NCBI GenBank assembly: GCA_017519185.1
Contig: JAFWSX010000029.1
Span: 1-35,562, forward strand
DNA: 35,562 nt
From: Bacteroidales bacterium
GTDB lineage: Bacteria > Bacteroidota > Bacteroidia > Bacteroidales > UBA932
Direction: 5' to 3'
In this document: one piece after another, positions 1-8,282 of the stretch
How the letters are laid out: each line of letters opens with the position of its first letter
Position numbering within the stretch: the first letter of the stretch is position 1
The notes under the pieces: model-generated
What the model was told of the DNA's origin: nothing
The model's input: only the letters and a program-made list of their open reading frames with translations
Database searches by the model: none
Made by a program: the position numbers and the translations under genes

Positions 1-200
1 AGCAGAAAGAAGGTCTGAGGGAACATGGCCACCCCGGCCAGGGAAGAGGGAGGTTGCCTGCTGGATGCGAGTTATCGCGCAGCGATGACGAAGCAGACAG
101 TAGGAGGGTACGAAGGAGCGCAGCGACTGAGCTTCCCGAAGGCCTTGCTTTCTGCGGCAAGGCGAGCTGCTGCCGTGACTTGTGTCAGGAACTGATTAAA
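1..200. other. GC-rich structured segment, no identifiable gene
   Basis: No convincing reading frame covers this stretch. The open frame beginning near base 54 has skewed Arg/Cys/Ser-rich composition and runs into the palindromes downstream. Several short hairpins are visible: TGGCC/GGCCA at about 28-42, TCGC/GCGA at about 75-85, and GCCTTGC/GCAAGGC at about 141-163. The composition is richer in G and C than the AT-rich spacer that follows. It could be the end of a structured RNA or a multi-copy intergenic element cut by the window edge. I do not recognise it as tmRNA, RNase P RNA or a group II intron domain. Confidence 0.3.
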
Positions 201-221
201 GGTGGGATACTGGCTCCATCT

Positions 222-409
222 GTACAAGGTCTGCAAAAATGTGACACACCTTGTATACTTGTATTTTTCAAGATGCTAAGTATTAGGGTGTTACGAATTC
301 GCCCCGTGCAAGGTCTGCGGTATTTTTGCAGACCTTGTACAAAACACACACAGAATCTGAATTAAAGCAGAACGGGCAAGGTGTGCGCCAAAAATACCCA
401 CCTTGCCCG
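222..409. repeat. three tandem related palindromes (AAGGT core)
   Basis: Three hairpins share a CAAGGT...ACCTTG core. The first pairs TACAAGGT (223-230) with ACCTTGTA (248-255). The second pairs GTGCAAGGTCTGC (306-318) with GCAGACCTTGTAC (328-340), 13 pairs with one G-T, loop of 9. The third pairs CGGGCAAGGTG (373-383) with CACCTTGCCCG (399-409), 11 perfect pairs. All three loops carry a run AAAAAT or its complement. They look like repetitive extragenic palindromes rather than simple terminators, because stems vary in sequence outside the core and spacing is irregular. Genome-wide copies were not checked. Confidence 0.6.
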
Positions 410-460
410 CAAAACGCCATATAATTACTACCTTTAACAAGATTATAAAGAGTAATTGCT

Positions 461-895
461 ATGAGCATAGCCGATGCATTCGAAAAGGCTTTTCAGCGCA
501 AGCAGGAGAAAGGCTGGGAGAAGATATATGTTGTAGTTGATATCCACGACACAATCCTGCGTGCCTGCTATGACAAGACCGAAGCCTATGACTATTTCCC
601 TTATGCCAAAGAGGCACTGCAGATGATGTCCTATCGAGACGATATATGTCTTATCCTCTGGAGCGGCAGCCCCCTCGAAGTCCTGGAAACCTACCAGGCC
701 CGCTTCGCAGCCGACGGAATCCGCTTCGAACATATCAATGAGAACCCCGAAGTAGAGAACAGCGCCTACCAAAACTTCGACAAGAAACTCTACTTCAACG
801 TCGGCATCGACGACCGCTTTGGCTTCGATCCCGAAACTGACTGGGAGCAAGTGATAGAAGCACTGGCTAGACAGGATGCAGAACACATTGCTTAA
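461..895 (+). CDS. HAD-like hydrolase domain protein
   Basis: This 144-residue protein is a minimal HAD-fold domain without an obvious cap. Motif I is DIHDT at residues 27-31, after a hydrophobic strand (IYVVV). Motif II is probably the Ser in LILWSGS (64-70). Motif III is a Lys of FDKKL (106-110) and motif IV is GIDDRFGFD (115-123). In ordinary HAD phosphatases motif I is DxDxT; here the +2 Asp, the usual general acid/base, is His29, with an Asp at +3. That may mean altered or slow phosphatase chemistry, or a binding role. A weak -7-like TACCTTTA lies at 429-436. The substrate is unknown. The next gene is 67 bases downstream on the same strand. Phage- and Bacteroidetes-associated HAD proteins of this size exist, but I cannot assign a specific family. 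Confidence 0.8.
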   Translation: MSIADAFEKAFQRKQEKGWEKIYVVVDIHDTILRACYDKTEAYDYFPYAKEALQMMSYRDDICLILWSGSPLEVLETYQARFAADGIRFEHINENPEVENSAYQNFDKKLYFNVGIDDRFGFDPETDWEQVIEALARQDAEHIA

Positions 896-962
896 CCTTG
901 TTCTGAACCTATTTGAAAAAATATTCCTACATTACACCCCGAAAACCAAATAAACTATACAG

Positions 963-1976
963 ATGAAAAAGATATTTTCGATTTTATTTGTTGCTGCGTT
1001 GTGCGTGTTCGTGGCGAATGCGGCTGATGAGAAGGTGCAGGTTACTGCCGAGAAGGCTGCGGCTGCGCTTGATTCGCTGGCAATGCTGCCGGACCTGCCG
1101 ATGCAGACCCAGATTGTTCCGTCCAATGTCGACAAGCATCCGCTGTCGATGGCTATTGTGAAACCGGTGGGCCAGCCCAAGGCTATCGTGGTTTTCTCTC
1201 ACGGTATGGCTGAGCACAAGGAGCGCTATTATCCCTTTATGCAGTATCTCGCAAAGCACGGCTATGTCTGCGAGATGCACGACCATCGCGGTCACGGCGG
1301 CAGCATCACCAAGAAAGCCGGTCTCGGCGATTTCGGCACCAACAAGGTGCGCGCTATCAGCGATGACCTGCAGCAGATGGTGCTCTATATGAAGGAGCAG
1401 TATCCTGACCTTCCGGTATATCTGTTCTGCCACAGTATGGGAACTATGGTGGGCCGTATGTACCTTCAGGACTATGACTCATCAATCGACAAGATCGTTC
1501 TCTGCGGACCTCCGTCAGGCGGCAATCGCAAGGTTGACTTCAAGACCAGGTGGAGAAACTTCTGGGCTCCCCACAAGACCCGCAGCAGCCGCTCTTTTGC
1601 AAATATGGACGATGGCGGCCTGCAGAACAGCTGGCTCTCTGTAAACGAGGATAACGTAAGGGCATATAACGCTGACCCTCTGTGTGGCTATGCCTTCACC
1701 AACAACGGTAACTACAACCTGGCTCGGATGTCGCAGGAGATTGCAAAGCCCGACTGGGGCATCGACAATCCCAACCTCAAGCTGATGCTCATCGGCGGCG
1801 AGAACGACCGCGCTATCGGCAGCCCCGAGAGGTTTGCGCAGCTGGTAGAGTTTGTAAAGTCACAAGGCTACAAGAGCGTAGACAGCAAGATCTACCTTGG
1901 CCTCAAGCACGAACTGCTTCTTGAAATCAACAAAGAGGCTATCTGGGCCGATGTAATGGCATTTTACGACAGATAA
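963..1976 (+). CDS. secreted alpha/beta hydrolase, monoacylglycerol lipase-like
   Basis: This 337-residue serine hydrolase begins with a signal peptide (residues 1-20, cleavage after ANA), so it is exported to the periplasm or beyond. The region VVFSHGMAEHKERYYPF (76-92) followed by HDHRGHGGS (106-114) is the hallmark of the monoacylglycerol lipase/lysophospholipase (Hydrolase_4) group. The likely triad is Ser158 in CHSMG, Asp282 in GGENDRAIG and His316 in GLKHELLLE. The first glycine of the usual GxSxG elbow is Cys156. The expected reaction is hydrolysis of a lipid or short acyl ester; the natural substrate is not visible. It lies 9 bases upstream of an SGNH-type esterase lipoprotein, suggesting a two-gene unit acting on esterified dietary or cell-surface material. 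A peptidase S33 role is a weaker alternative. Confidence 0.85.
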   Translation: MKKIFSILFVAALCVFVANAADEKVQVTAEKAAAALDSLAMLPDLPMQTQIVPSNVDKHPLSMAIVKPVGQPKAIVVFSHGMAEHKERYYPFMQYLAKHGYVCEMHDHRGHGGSITKKAGLGDFGTNKVRAISDDLQQMVLYMKEQYPDLPVYLFCHSMGTMVGRMYLQDYDSSIDKIVLCGPPSGGNRKVDFKTRWRNFWAPHKTRSSRSFANMDDGGLQNSWLSVNEDNVRAYNADPLCGYAFTNNGNYNLARMSQEIAKPDWGIDNPNLKLMLIGGENDRAIGSPERFAQLVEFVKSQGYKSVDSKIYLGLKHELLLEINKEAIWADVMAFYDR

Positions 1977-1985
1977 ACCGCCAAG

Positions 1986-3155
1986 ATGAAAAGATTTCTT
2001 TTCTTTCTGGCAGTAATGCTTACATCCTGCGCACAGAATGAAGAGTATTACTATGACTTGAGTACCCGCCCAGGCGCGGGTACTCTGGTTATTGAAGATA
2101 TACCCGACGGGAACTGGAAAGTGACGGCAGTCATCGGTTCCCCGACAGAGCCGGGAGTGACGACGATATTGGCAGAGACCAGAAGACTGTTTGTTGAGAA
2201 TCTTGAGACAAAGCCCGGCGAGTTTGTGACTTGCACCTTCGTCGTCAATAAACGCGACAGCGTGATATCTCCCGGCAACATCGTCAGACTCAGTGAGAGG
2301 GAACGTGACAAACTTGACTGGGACAGCAATCTCTCGTTTGAATTCACAGGTGCGCATCCCCAAGTCCAATCAATAAAAGTTGAACCTGCGGACAAGGATG
2401 TCATTACCCTTTTCCTCTGCGGGGATTCCACTACCGTAGACCAGGATGACGACCCGTGGGCAAGCTGGGGGCAGATGATTACCAGATTCTTCGACGATAA
2501 GGTAGCCGTGGCCAATTACGCAGAAAGCGGCCGCAGTTCAAACACTTTCATATTCGAGAAGCGCCTGGAGAAGATAATGTCAGTAGCCCGCAAAGGTGAT
2601 TATATTTTTTCCGGTTTCGGACACAATGACGAAAAGCAGAAGGATCCGGACAGCGGAGCATACGGACATTTCACCAAGTATATGCAGATGTATGTCGACA
2701 GCGCCGCCAAGGCTGGCTGCACGGCAATCCTGCTGACTCCGACTGCGCGAAGGAATTTCGACGGCGAAGGCAAGAGCGTCAACACTCACGGAGATTTCCC
2801 GCAGGCGACAAGAGACCTGGCGGAAAAGGACGGAGTAGCGATGATCGACTTGACTGAAATGGTGACTGCCCTGTATGATGCATTGGGCGTCGATGATTCC
2901 AGGAAACTGCTGGTACACTATCCAGCAAACAGCTTTATCGGTCAGGATGCCGAACTTGCAGACAATACGCACTTTAATCCCTTCGGTGCATATGAGGTGG
3001 CGAAATGTGTCCTTCAAGGCATCAGGGACCTGCAACTTCCGCTGGCAGGGCATATAAAGGATTTCGTAAGTTTCGATCCTGCTCATCCAGATGAACCGGA
3101 TTCTTTTGTCTGGACTTTTGCAGGAATAAACGCCAACAAGCCCGAAGGAAACTGA
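1986..3155 (+). CDS. rhamnogalacturonan acetylesterase-like SGNH lipoprotein (CE12-like)
   Basis: The 389-residue product has a lipoprotein signal ending in LTSC (Cys15), so it should be lipid-anchored. Residues about 25-135 form a beta-rich accessory domain. The catalytic SGNH domain starts near 138: block I is LFLCGDST with Ser148, block II is the Gly in AESGRSS (near 182), block III is GFGHND (211-215, Asn214), and block V is DNTHFN with Asp326 and His329. This DxxH plus the GHND and ESGRS forms resemble rhamnogalacturonan acetylesterases, which remove acetyl groups from pectin. The family call is by motif; other polysaccharide O-acetylesterases are possible. It follows the lipase-like gene by 9 bases. 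The tail after residue 345 is poorly conserved to my eye. Confidence 0.8.
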   Translation: MKRFLFFLAVMLTSCAQNEEYYYDLSTRPGAGTLVIEDIPDGNWKVTAVIGSPTEPGVTTILAETRRLFVENLETKPGEFVTCTFVVNKRDSVISPGNIVRLSERERDKLDWDSNLSFEFTGAHPQVQSIKVEPADKDVITLFLCGDSTTVDQDDDPWASWGQMITRFFDDKVAVANYAESGRSSNTFIFEKRLEKIMSVARKGDYIFSGFGHNDEKQKDPDSGAYGHFTKYMQMYVDSAAKAGCTAILLTPTARRNFDGEGKSVNTHGDFPQATRDLAEKDGVAMIDLTEMVTALYDALGVDDSRKLLVHYPANSFIGQDAELADNTHFNPFGAYEVAKCVLQGIRDLQLPLAGHIKDFVSFDPAHPDEPDSFVWTFAGINANKPEGN

Positions 3156-3173
3156 TATTAGAACACTCTCCAT

Positions 3174-3204
3174 TTTGTAAATTCAAAATTATTATCGTCC
3201 TTTG
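3174..3204 (+). promoter_or_regulatory. predicted his operon promoter
   Basis: TTTG at 3174-3177 is followed 19 bases later by GTCCTTTG at 3197-3204. This fits the Bacteroidetes -33/-7 pattern (TTTG, 19-21 nt, TAnnTTTG) except that the -7 begins GT rather than TA. Transcription would start near 3211, just ahead of the His leader peptide. Confidence 0.5.
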
Positions 3205-3219
3205 TAGAAAATAACAAGA

Positions 3220-3264
3220 ATGATCCGCGGACTTCATATGCACCACCATCACCATATCGACTGA
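3220..3264 (+). CDS. hisL: histidine operon leader peptide
   Basis: A 14-codon open frame encodes MIRGLHMHHHHHID: six histidine codons out of fourteen, five of them consecutive (3241-3255). It sits immediately upstream of a predicted antiterminator and terminator and 144 bases before hisG. A run of His codons directly before a complete his operon is the established signature of ribosome-mediated attenuation. When charged tRNA-His is scarce, the ribosome would stall in the His run and let the antiterminator form; otherwise it would reach the stop codon at 3262-3264 and cover it. Too short for ordinary gene finders. The symbol is used by analogy with enterobacterial hisL. Confidence 0.9.
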   Translation: MIRGLHMHHHHHID

Positions 3265-3321
3265 TAAGGGTAGGTGTTTGCACATATCTCCGCCAACATA
3301 TACGCAAAAGCCTGCTCTTAT
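3264..3321 (+). promoter_or_regulatory. predicted his antiterminator
   Basis: Bases 3264-3275 (ATAAGGGTAGGT) can pair with 3310-3321 (GCCTGCTCTTAT): twelve pairs, three of them G-U. The downstream arm takes most of the 5' arm and loop of the terminator at 3306-3336, so the two structures exclude each other. The upstream arm begins on the last base of the leader stop codon, where a ribosome terminating normally would mask it. This is a pairing found by eye; no folding energy was computed. Confidence 0.65.
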
Positions 3322-3338
3322 ATCGAGTAGGCTTTTTT
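3306..3338 (+). terminator. his attenuator terminator
   Basis: AAAAGCCTGCTC (3306-3317) pairs with GAGTAGGCTTTT (3325-3336) around a 7-base loop, with one G-U pair, and is followed by a T tract ending at 3338. It lies between the His leader peptide and hisG on the sense strand, so it should stop transcription before hisG unless the alternative pairing at 3264-3321 forms. Confidence 0.85.
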
Positions 3339-3407
3339 GTTATGAAAAGGACAGGAAAGGTGGATGAAATCCTTTCCTTAAACAAAGAATTAAAACAGGA
3401 TTTAGAT

Positions 3408-4265
3408 ATGAACGACATGCGCATTGCAATTCAAGCCAAGGGCCGTCTGAGCGAAGACAGCCTGGAGTTCCTCAAAGATTCCGGCATAAGGATCGACGAA
3501 CTCAAACGCAAGTTCCTTGCGAAGGCTGCCAATTTTCCTATGGAAGTGCTCTACCTCAGAGACGACGACATCCCCGGCGTAGTGGCCGACGGTTCCGCCG
3601 ATATCGGCATTGTGGGGCTGAACGAGGTTTTGGAGTCTGAGGCTGACGTGGAAATAGTAAGGAAAATGGACTTCGGCGACTGCCGTATCTCCCTCGCGAT
3701 TCCCAAAGCTCAGGAATATACCGGTCCTTCATTCTTCAACGGAAAGAAGATAGCCACCTCGTATCCCAAGATTCTGAGCAAGTGGCTTGACGAAAACAAT
3801 GTCGATGCTGAAATCAGGGTCATCCTCGGTTCCGTGGAGATCTCTCCGGCAGCCGGCATAGCCGACGCAATCTTCGACATCGTATCTTCAGGCGGAACCC
3901 TGATCTCAAACGGCTTGAAGGAAGTCCACACTGTCGTGGAGTCGCAGGCAGTGCTTATCGCTAACAGGAATCTGAGCGCTTCCAAGCGCAGGCTCCTCGA
4001 TTCTATGCTCTTCCGCTTCGACGCAGTGATTGACAGCCGCGGCAAGAAATATATCCTGATGAACATCCCCACCGACAAGGTGTCTGAAGCCGTGAAGATA
4101 CTGCCTGCAATGCGAAGCCCCACCGTGATGCCTCTTGCTGCAGAAGGATGGTGCTCCCTGCACTCAGTTGTTGAAGAAGTGGGAATGTGGGACAAGATTG
4201 AAAAACTCAAGGCACTCGGAGCCGAAGGAATCCTTGTGCTGCACCTAGATAAAGTTATTGCCTAA
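3408..4265 (+). CDS. hisG: ATP phosphoribosyltransferase, long form
   Basis: HisG condenses ATP and PRPP, the first and usually feedback-controlled step of histidine synthesis. With the ATG at 3408 the protein is 285 residues and starts MNDMRIAIQAKGRL, matching the family N-terminus; AGGA at about 3396-3400 gives a ribosome site. An in-frame ATG at 3342 abuts the attenuator T tract and would add 22 uncharacteristic residues, so I reject it. ADIGIVGLNEV and SSGGTLISNGLKEV are recognisable substrate-binding segments. The region from about residue 205 (KKYILMNIPTDKV through AEGILVLHLDKV) is the C-terminal regulatory domain that binds histidine, so this is the long hexameric type that does not need HisZ. 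hisD starts on the last base of its stop codon. Confidence 0.95.
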   Translation: MNDMRIAIQAKGRLSEDSLEFLKDSGIRIDELKRKFLAKAANFPMEVLYLRDDDIPGVVADGSADIGIVGLNEVLESEADVEIVRKMDFGDCRISLAIPKAQEYTGPSFFNGKKIATSYPKILSKWLDENNVDAEIRVILGSVEISPAAGIADAIFDIVSSGGTLISNGLKEVHTVVESQAVLIANRNLSASKRRLLDSMLFRFDAVIDSRGKKYILMNIPTDKVSEAVKILPAMRSPTVMPLAAEGWCSLHSVVEEVGMWDKIEKLKALGAEGILVLHLDKVIA

Positions 4266-5569
4266 TGGAAATATTCGTTAATCCCCCGAAGGAACAGTGG
4301 AGTGAGCTGATGGCTCGTGTTTCCACCAATGATGACGACATTGCCGCCATCGTGAGTGACATATTGCGTAAGGTAAAAGACGGCGGTGACGCTGCGATCA
4401 GGCAGATTGCCACTGACGTCGAAGGTTTCTGCCCGGACTCTTTCCTGGTCAGCGAAGATGAGATCGCCGCTGCTGAAGAACTGGTCAGCGCCAAGTTGCA
4501 GAGAGCTATCAATGCCTCAGCCCGCAATATCCGCGAGTTCCATCAGGCCCAGCGTCCTGTTCCCGTGGAGATTGAAACAATGAGCGGAGTGATGTGCCGC
4601 CGCAGGGCGATGCCCATCGAAAAAGTGGGTTTGTATATCCCTGGAGGCAGTGCGCCCCTATTCTCCACTTTGCTGATGCTGGCCATTCCGGCCAAGCTGG
4701 CAGGCTGCAAGGAAATCGTGCTCTGCACCCCCTGCGGCAAGGACGGGCAGGTCAATCCCGCAGTGCTCTTTGCGGCTTCGGTTTGCGGGGTGAACAAAAT
4801 ATACAAGATCGGTGGGGCCCAGGCAATCGCTGCGATGGCCTACGGCACCGAGAGCGTTCCGAAGGTGATGAAGATATTCGGTCCGGGCAACCGTTTCGTG
4901 ACCAAGGCGAAACAGATGGTCAGCGCAGCCGGAGTGGCAATAGATATGCCGGCCGGACCTTCCGAGGTGATGGTGATGGCCGATGAGAATGCCAGGGTTT
5001 CATTCGTGGCTTCGGACCTGCTTTCGCAGGCGGAACACGGCCCTGACAGCCAGGCCATCCTGGTGTGCAATGACGAGATTCTGGCCAACGAGGTGTATAT
5101 GGAAGTCGAGGCCCAGGCTGAAGACCTGCCACGCAGGGAAATAGTCGAGAAGGCTCTTGAGAACAGCCGTATAGTGGTCTTCGACGATGTCGACACGATG
5201 GTGGAATTTGCCAACGGCTATGCCTCCGAGCACCTTATCATAAATATGGAAGATCCGTGGAGCGTGGCAGACCGCATCACCGCTGCCGGCAGTGTTTTCA
5301 TCGGCCCGTATTCTCCCGAAAGTGCGGGAGACTATGCTTCCGGCACCAACCACACCCTTCCCACTATGGGCTGGGCGGCTTCATACAGCGGCGTTGGGCT
5401 CGACAGCTTCCTGCACTTCATAACCTACCAGGAGCTTTCAAAGAAAGGCCTGCTGTCGCTGAGCAACGTGATCATCAGCATGGCCGACGCAGAAGGACTT
5501 ACCGCTCACGGCAACGCTGTGAAGGTAAGGCTTTACAACAATAAAATCGAGAAGAGATATGATGACTGA
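4265..5569 (+). CDS. hisD: histidinol dehydrogenase
   Basis: HisD oxidises L-histidinol to histidine in two NAD-dependent steps, ending the pathway. The 434-residue length is typical. Diagnostic segments are FGPGNRFVTKAKQ (205-217), DMPAGPSEVMVMAD (227-240), and LLSQAEHGPDSQ with zinc ligands Gln255 and His258. GYASEHL contains the catalytic Glu323-His324. Asp356 (SAGDYASGTNHT) and His415 (TAHGNAV) complete the metal site. All expected catalytic residues are present. Its ATG overlaps the hisG stop by one base (TAATG) and its end overlaps hisC by 11 bases, so translation is probably coupled. Confidence 0.97.
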   Translation: MEIFVNPPKEQWSELMARVSTNDDDIAAIVSDILRKVKDGGDAAIRQIATDVEGFCPDSFLVSEDEIAAAEELVSAKLQRAINASARNIREFHQAQRPVPVEIETMSGVMCRRRAMPIEKVGLYIPGGSAPLFSTLLMLAIPAKLAGCKEIVLCTPCGKDGQVNPAVLFAASVCGVNKIYKIGGAQAIAAMAYGTESVPKVMKIFGPGNRFVTKAKQMVSAAGVAIDMPAGPSEVMVMADENARVSFVASDLLSQAEHGPDSQAILVCNDEILANEVYMEVEAQAEDLPRREIVEKALENSRIVVFDDVDTMVEFANGYASEHLIINMEDPWSVADRITAAGSVFIGPYSPESAGDYASGTNHTLPTMGWAASYSGVGLDSFLHFITYQELSKKGLLSLSNVIISMADAEGLTAHGNAVKVRLYNNKIEKRYDD

Positions 5570-6599
5570 CATTTCAGGTCTGGTCAGGGCAAACATTGCT
5601 GTCCTGAAGCCATATTCGACAGCAAGGGATGAGTACAAAGGCGCGTTGGGAGTCTTCCTCGACGCCAATGAAAATCCCTATCAGAACGGATACAACCGAT
5701 ATCCTGCTCCGGCCCAGAAAGAGAAGGTGCGCGCCCGCATCGCAGCCCTCAAGGGCGTGAAGCCCGAAAATCTCTTTATGGGCAACGGCAGCGACGAGTG
5801 CATAGACCTCTGCTACCGCGTGTTCTGCGAGCCGAGGGTGGACAATGCCATCTCGATTGCTCCGAGCTACGGAATGTATGGAGTCTGTGCGGACATCAAC
5901 GACGTCGAGTTCCGCAGCGTGCCTCTGCGTGAAGACTTCTCACTTCCGGTGGAGGAACTGCTGAAGGCTGCCGACGGGCATTCCAAGCTGATGTTCCTCT
6001 GTTCGCCCAACAACCCGAGCGCCAATGCCTACGAGCCTGAGCAGCTGCTGCAGATTGTGGAGCGGTTCAATGGAATAGTCGTGGTAGACGAGGCATACGT
6101 TGACTTCTCAAGCAAAGGCAGTCTCAAGTCGTATATCGGCAAATATCCCAACCTTATAGTGCTCCAGACACTGTCAAAGGCCTATGGCATGGCCGGCCTC
6201 AGAGTGGGACTTGCCATCGCCGGTGAGAAGATCATTTCAATCTTCAAACAGGTGAAATATCCCTACAACATCGGCGTGGACACACTCTCGATTGCCGAGA
6301 AGAATCTGGAAAAAGATATTGCCGGGCAGATTGCGGAAATCAAGGCTCAGCGCGATATGCTGGCCCGCATACTTCCTGAGTTCCGCTGCGTGGAAAAAGT
6401 GTATCCCAGCGATGCCAATTTCCTGCTGGTCAAGGTTACTCGAGCTCGCGAGCTTTACGAAAAACTGATAGCCGAAGAGCTCATCGTCAGGGACCGCTCT
6501 ACTACCAAGGGCTGCGAAGGATGCCTTCGCATAACGGTGGGTACTCCCGAAGAAAACAAGAAACTGATAGATATCATAAGTGATTATGACAAACCCTAG
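5559..6599 (+). CDS. hisC: histidinol-phosphate aminotransferase
   Basis: HisC is a PLP-dependent class I/II aminotransferase that converts imidazole-acetol phosphate to histidinol phosphate with glutamate. The 346 residues are typical. Visible landmarks are DANENPYQNG (35-44), GNGSDECIDL (76-84), SPNNPSAN (149-156), VVDEAYVDF (176-183) and the PLP-lysine segment TLSKAYGMAGLRVG with Lys207. The gene starts within the end of hisD; a second ATG at 5562 is equally usable (ATGATG). It overlaps hisB by 14 bases if hisB begins at 6586. Confidence 0.96.
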   Translation: MMTDISGLVRANIAVLKPYSTARDEYKGALGVFLDANENPYQNGYNRYPAPAQKEKVRARIAALKGVKPENLFMGNGSDECIDLCYRVFCEPRVDNAISIAPSYGMYGVCADINDVEFRSVPLREDFSLPVEELLKAADGHSKLMFLCSPNNPSANAYEPEQLLQIVERFNGIVVVDEAYVDFSSKGSLKSYIGKYPNLIVLQTLSKAYGMAGLRVGLAIAGEKIISIFKQVKYPYNIGVDTLSIAEKNLEKDIAGQIAEIKAQRDMLARILPEFRCVEKVYPSDANFLLVKVTRARELYEKLIAEELIVRDRSTTKGCEGCLRITVGTPEENKKLIDIISDYDKP

Positions 6600-7698
6600 C
6601 AAGAAAGTCCTTTTCATCGACCGTGACGGCACCATACTCGTCGAGCCTATGCCCAGCGAGCAGGTGGATTCGTTCGACAAGATGGATTTCGTGGAAGGTG
6701 CAATCAGCGCCCTCAAGAGCCTAGCCGGCCTTGACTATGAGCTGGTACTCGCCAGCAACCAGGACGGCCTCGGTACGGCAAGTTTTCCCTATGAAGACTA
6801 CATCGGGCCGCACAGCCTGATGGAGAGGGTGCTCGCCAGCGAAGGGGTACGCTTTGCCGAAGAACTTATAGATCCGACTTTTCCGGCAGACAACGCACCT
6901 ACCCGCAAACCTGGCATCGGTATGTTCACAAAGTATCTGGAGGGTGGCTATAACCTTGCGGACAGTTATGTTATCGGTGACCGCGCAACCGATGTGCAGC
7001 TGGCAAAGAACCTGGGCTGCAAGTCGATACTCTTGGATGTAGAAGGGAAATCTTCGGATTCTGACGCGACATTCGTGGCCCGAAGCTGGGCTGATGTCGC
7101 CGAATTCCTCAGAAGGGACTGCCGCGTGGCGACAATTGTGCGCAATACTCGCGAAACACAGATCAGCGTCACCGTTGACCTTGACGGCCGCATTCCGAGC
7201 AGTGTTTCCACAGGCCTTAAATTCTTCGACCATATGCTGGAGCAGATAGTTCACCACGGAGGCGTGAGCCTGCAGATTGCCGCCAAGGGCGACCTGGAAG
7301 TGGACGAGCATCATACTATGGAGGATGTGGCCATAGCCCTAGGCACTGCGATAGGCAAGGCTCTCGGCAACAAGGCAGGCATCGCCCGTTACGGTTTCGC
7401 CCTTCCTATGGACGAGTGCGACGCCATCGTCGTGATGGACCTTGGCGGAAGGATAGACTTCGCCTGGGACGTTACCTTCACAAGGGAATATGTCGGAGAC
7501 ACGCCCACCGAGATGTTCAAGCATTTCTTCGCGTCGCTGACTGCGGCAATGCAGTGCAACCTGCACATCAGGGCACGGGGAGAGAACAACCATCATCTGG
7601 CCGAAGCAGTCTTCAAGGCTTTCGCCCGCTGTCTGCGCAGCGCCGTGGCCCACATTCCGTTCAATTTCGAACTTCCTAGCAGCAAAGGACTCTTATGA
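6586..7698 (+). CDS. hisB: bifunctional histidinol-phosphatase / imidazoleglycerol-phosphate dehydratase
   Basis: This fused HisB performs two steps: dehydration of imidazoleglycerol phosphate and dephosphorylation of histidinol phosphate. With the ATG at 6586 it is 370 residues; a GTG at 6580 in frame would add two residues. The N-terminal HAD phosphatase has DRDGT (12-16), SNQDGLG and GDRATD. The C-terminal dehydratase (from about 180) has FFDHML, DEHHTMEDVAIALG and NNHHLAEAVFKAFAR, the manganese-binding repeats of the family. In E. coli HisB the loop before the RKP motif holds four Cys/His zinc ligands; here the same loop reads DPTFPADNAPTRKP and lacks all four. I believe related Bacteroidetes proteins share this, but did not check. 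It overlaps hisH by ATGA. Confidence 0.96.
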   Translation: MTNPSKKVLFIDRDGTILVEPMPSEQVDSFDKMDFVEGAISALKSLAGLDYELVLASNQDGLGTASFPYEDYIGPHSLMERVLASEGVRFAEELIDPTFPADNAPTRKPGIGMFTKYLEGGYNLADSYVIGDRATDVQLAKNLGCKSILLDVEGKSSDSDATFVARSWADVAEFLRRDCRVATIVRNTRETQISVTVDLDGRIPSSVSTGLKFFDHMLEQIVHHGGVSLQIAAKGDLEVDEHHTMEDVAIALGTAIGKALGNKAGIARYGFALPMDECDAIVVMDLGGRIDFAWDVTFTREYVGDTPTEMFKHFFASLTAAMQCNLHIRARGENNHHLAEAVFKAFARCLRSAVAHIPFNFELPSSKGLL

Positions 7699-8282
7699 TA
7701 GCTATCGTAAATTATGGTGTCGGGAACATCCGTTCCGTCGTCAATGCCCTCAATCGGGCAGGGGTGACGGAGCCTGTGCTCACGGCTGAGCCGGAACTTC
7801 TCGCCAAAGCTGACAAGGTGGTGCTTCCCGGAGTGGGCGACGCATCCTGCGCAATGGCGGCCCTGAGAGACTGCGGCCTTGCGGAGTTCATACCGACCCT
7901 GACCCAGCCGGTGCTGGGAATCTGCGTAGGCCTTCAGCTGATGTGCCGTCGCTCTGAAGAAGGAGATGTGAAGTGTATGGGCATCTTCGACACCGATGTG
8001 GTCCGTTTCCAGCCTGCCGAAGGGCTCAAGATTCCCCATATGGGCTGGAATTCGATAAGTGACCTGAAAACCGGACTGTTCAAAGGCTTGAAGGAGGGCA
8101 GTTACGTATATTATGTGCATTCATACTATCCGCAGCTTTGCGGAGACACAATAGCTGCCACCCGCCACGGCGTGGCATTCAGCGGCGCCCTTGCCCGCGG
8201 CAATTTCTATGGCACCCAGTTCCACCCGGAGAAGAGCGGTGAGGTCGGCACCTTGATAATCAAGAATTTTCTGGAATTATGA
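7695..8282 (+). CDS. hisH: imidazole glycerol phosphate synthase, glutaminase subunit
   Basis: HisH is the class I glutamine amidotransferase that supplies ammonia to HisF. The 195-residue protein begins with the family signature MIAIVNYGVGNIRSV. The catalytic triad is Cys77 in LGICVGLQLM, and His177 and Glu179 in QFHPEKSG. PHMGWN (114-119) and YYVHSYY (139-145) are conserved HisH segments. It overlaps hisB by four bases and hisA by four bases. The partner gene hisF lies two genes downstream. Confidence 0.97.
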   Translation: MIAIVNYGVGNIRSVVNALNRAGVTEPVLTAEPELLAKADKVVLPGVGDASCAMAALRDCGLAEFIPTLTQPVLGICVGLQLMCRRSEEGDVKCMGIFDTDVVRFQPAEGLKIPHMGWNSISDLKTGLFKGLKEGSYVYYVHSYYPQLCGDTIAATRHGVAFSGALARGNFYGTQFHPEKSGEVGTLIIKNFLEL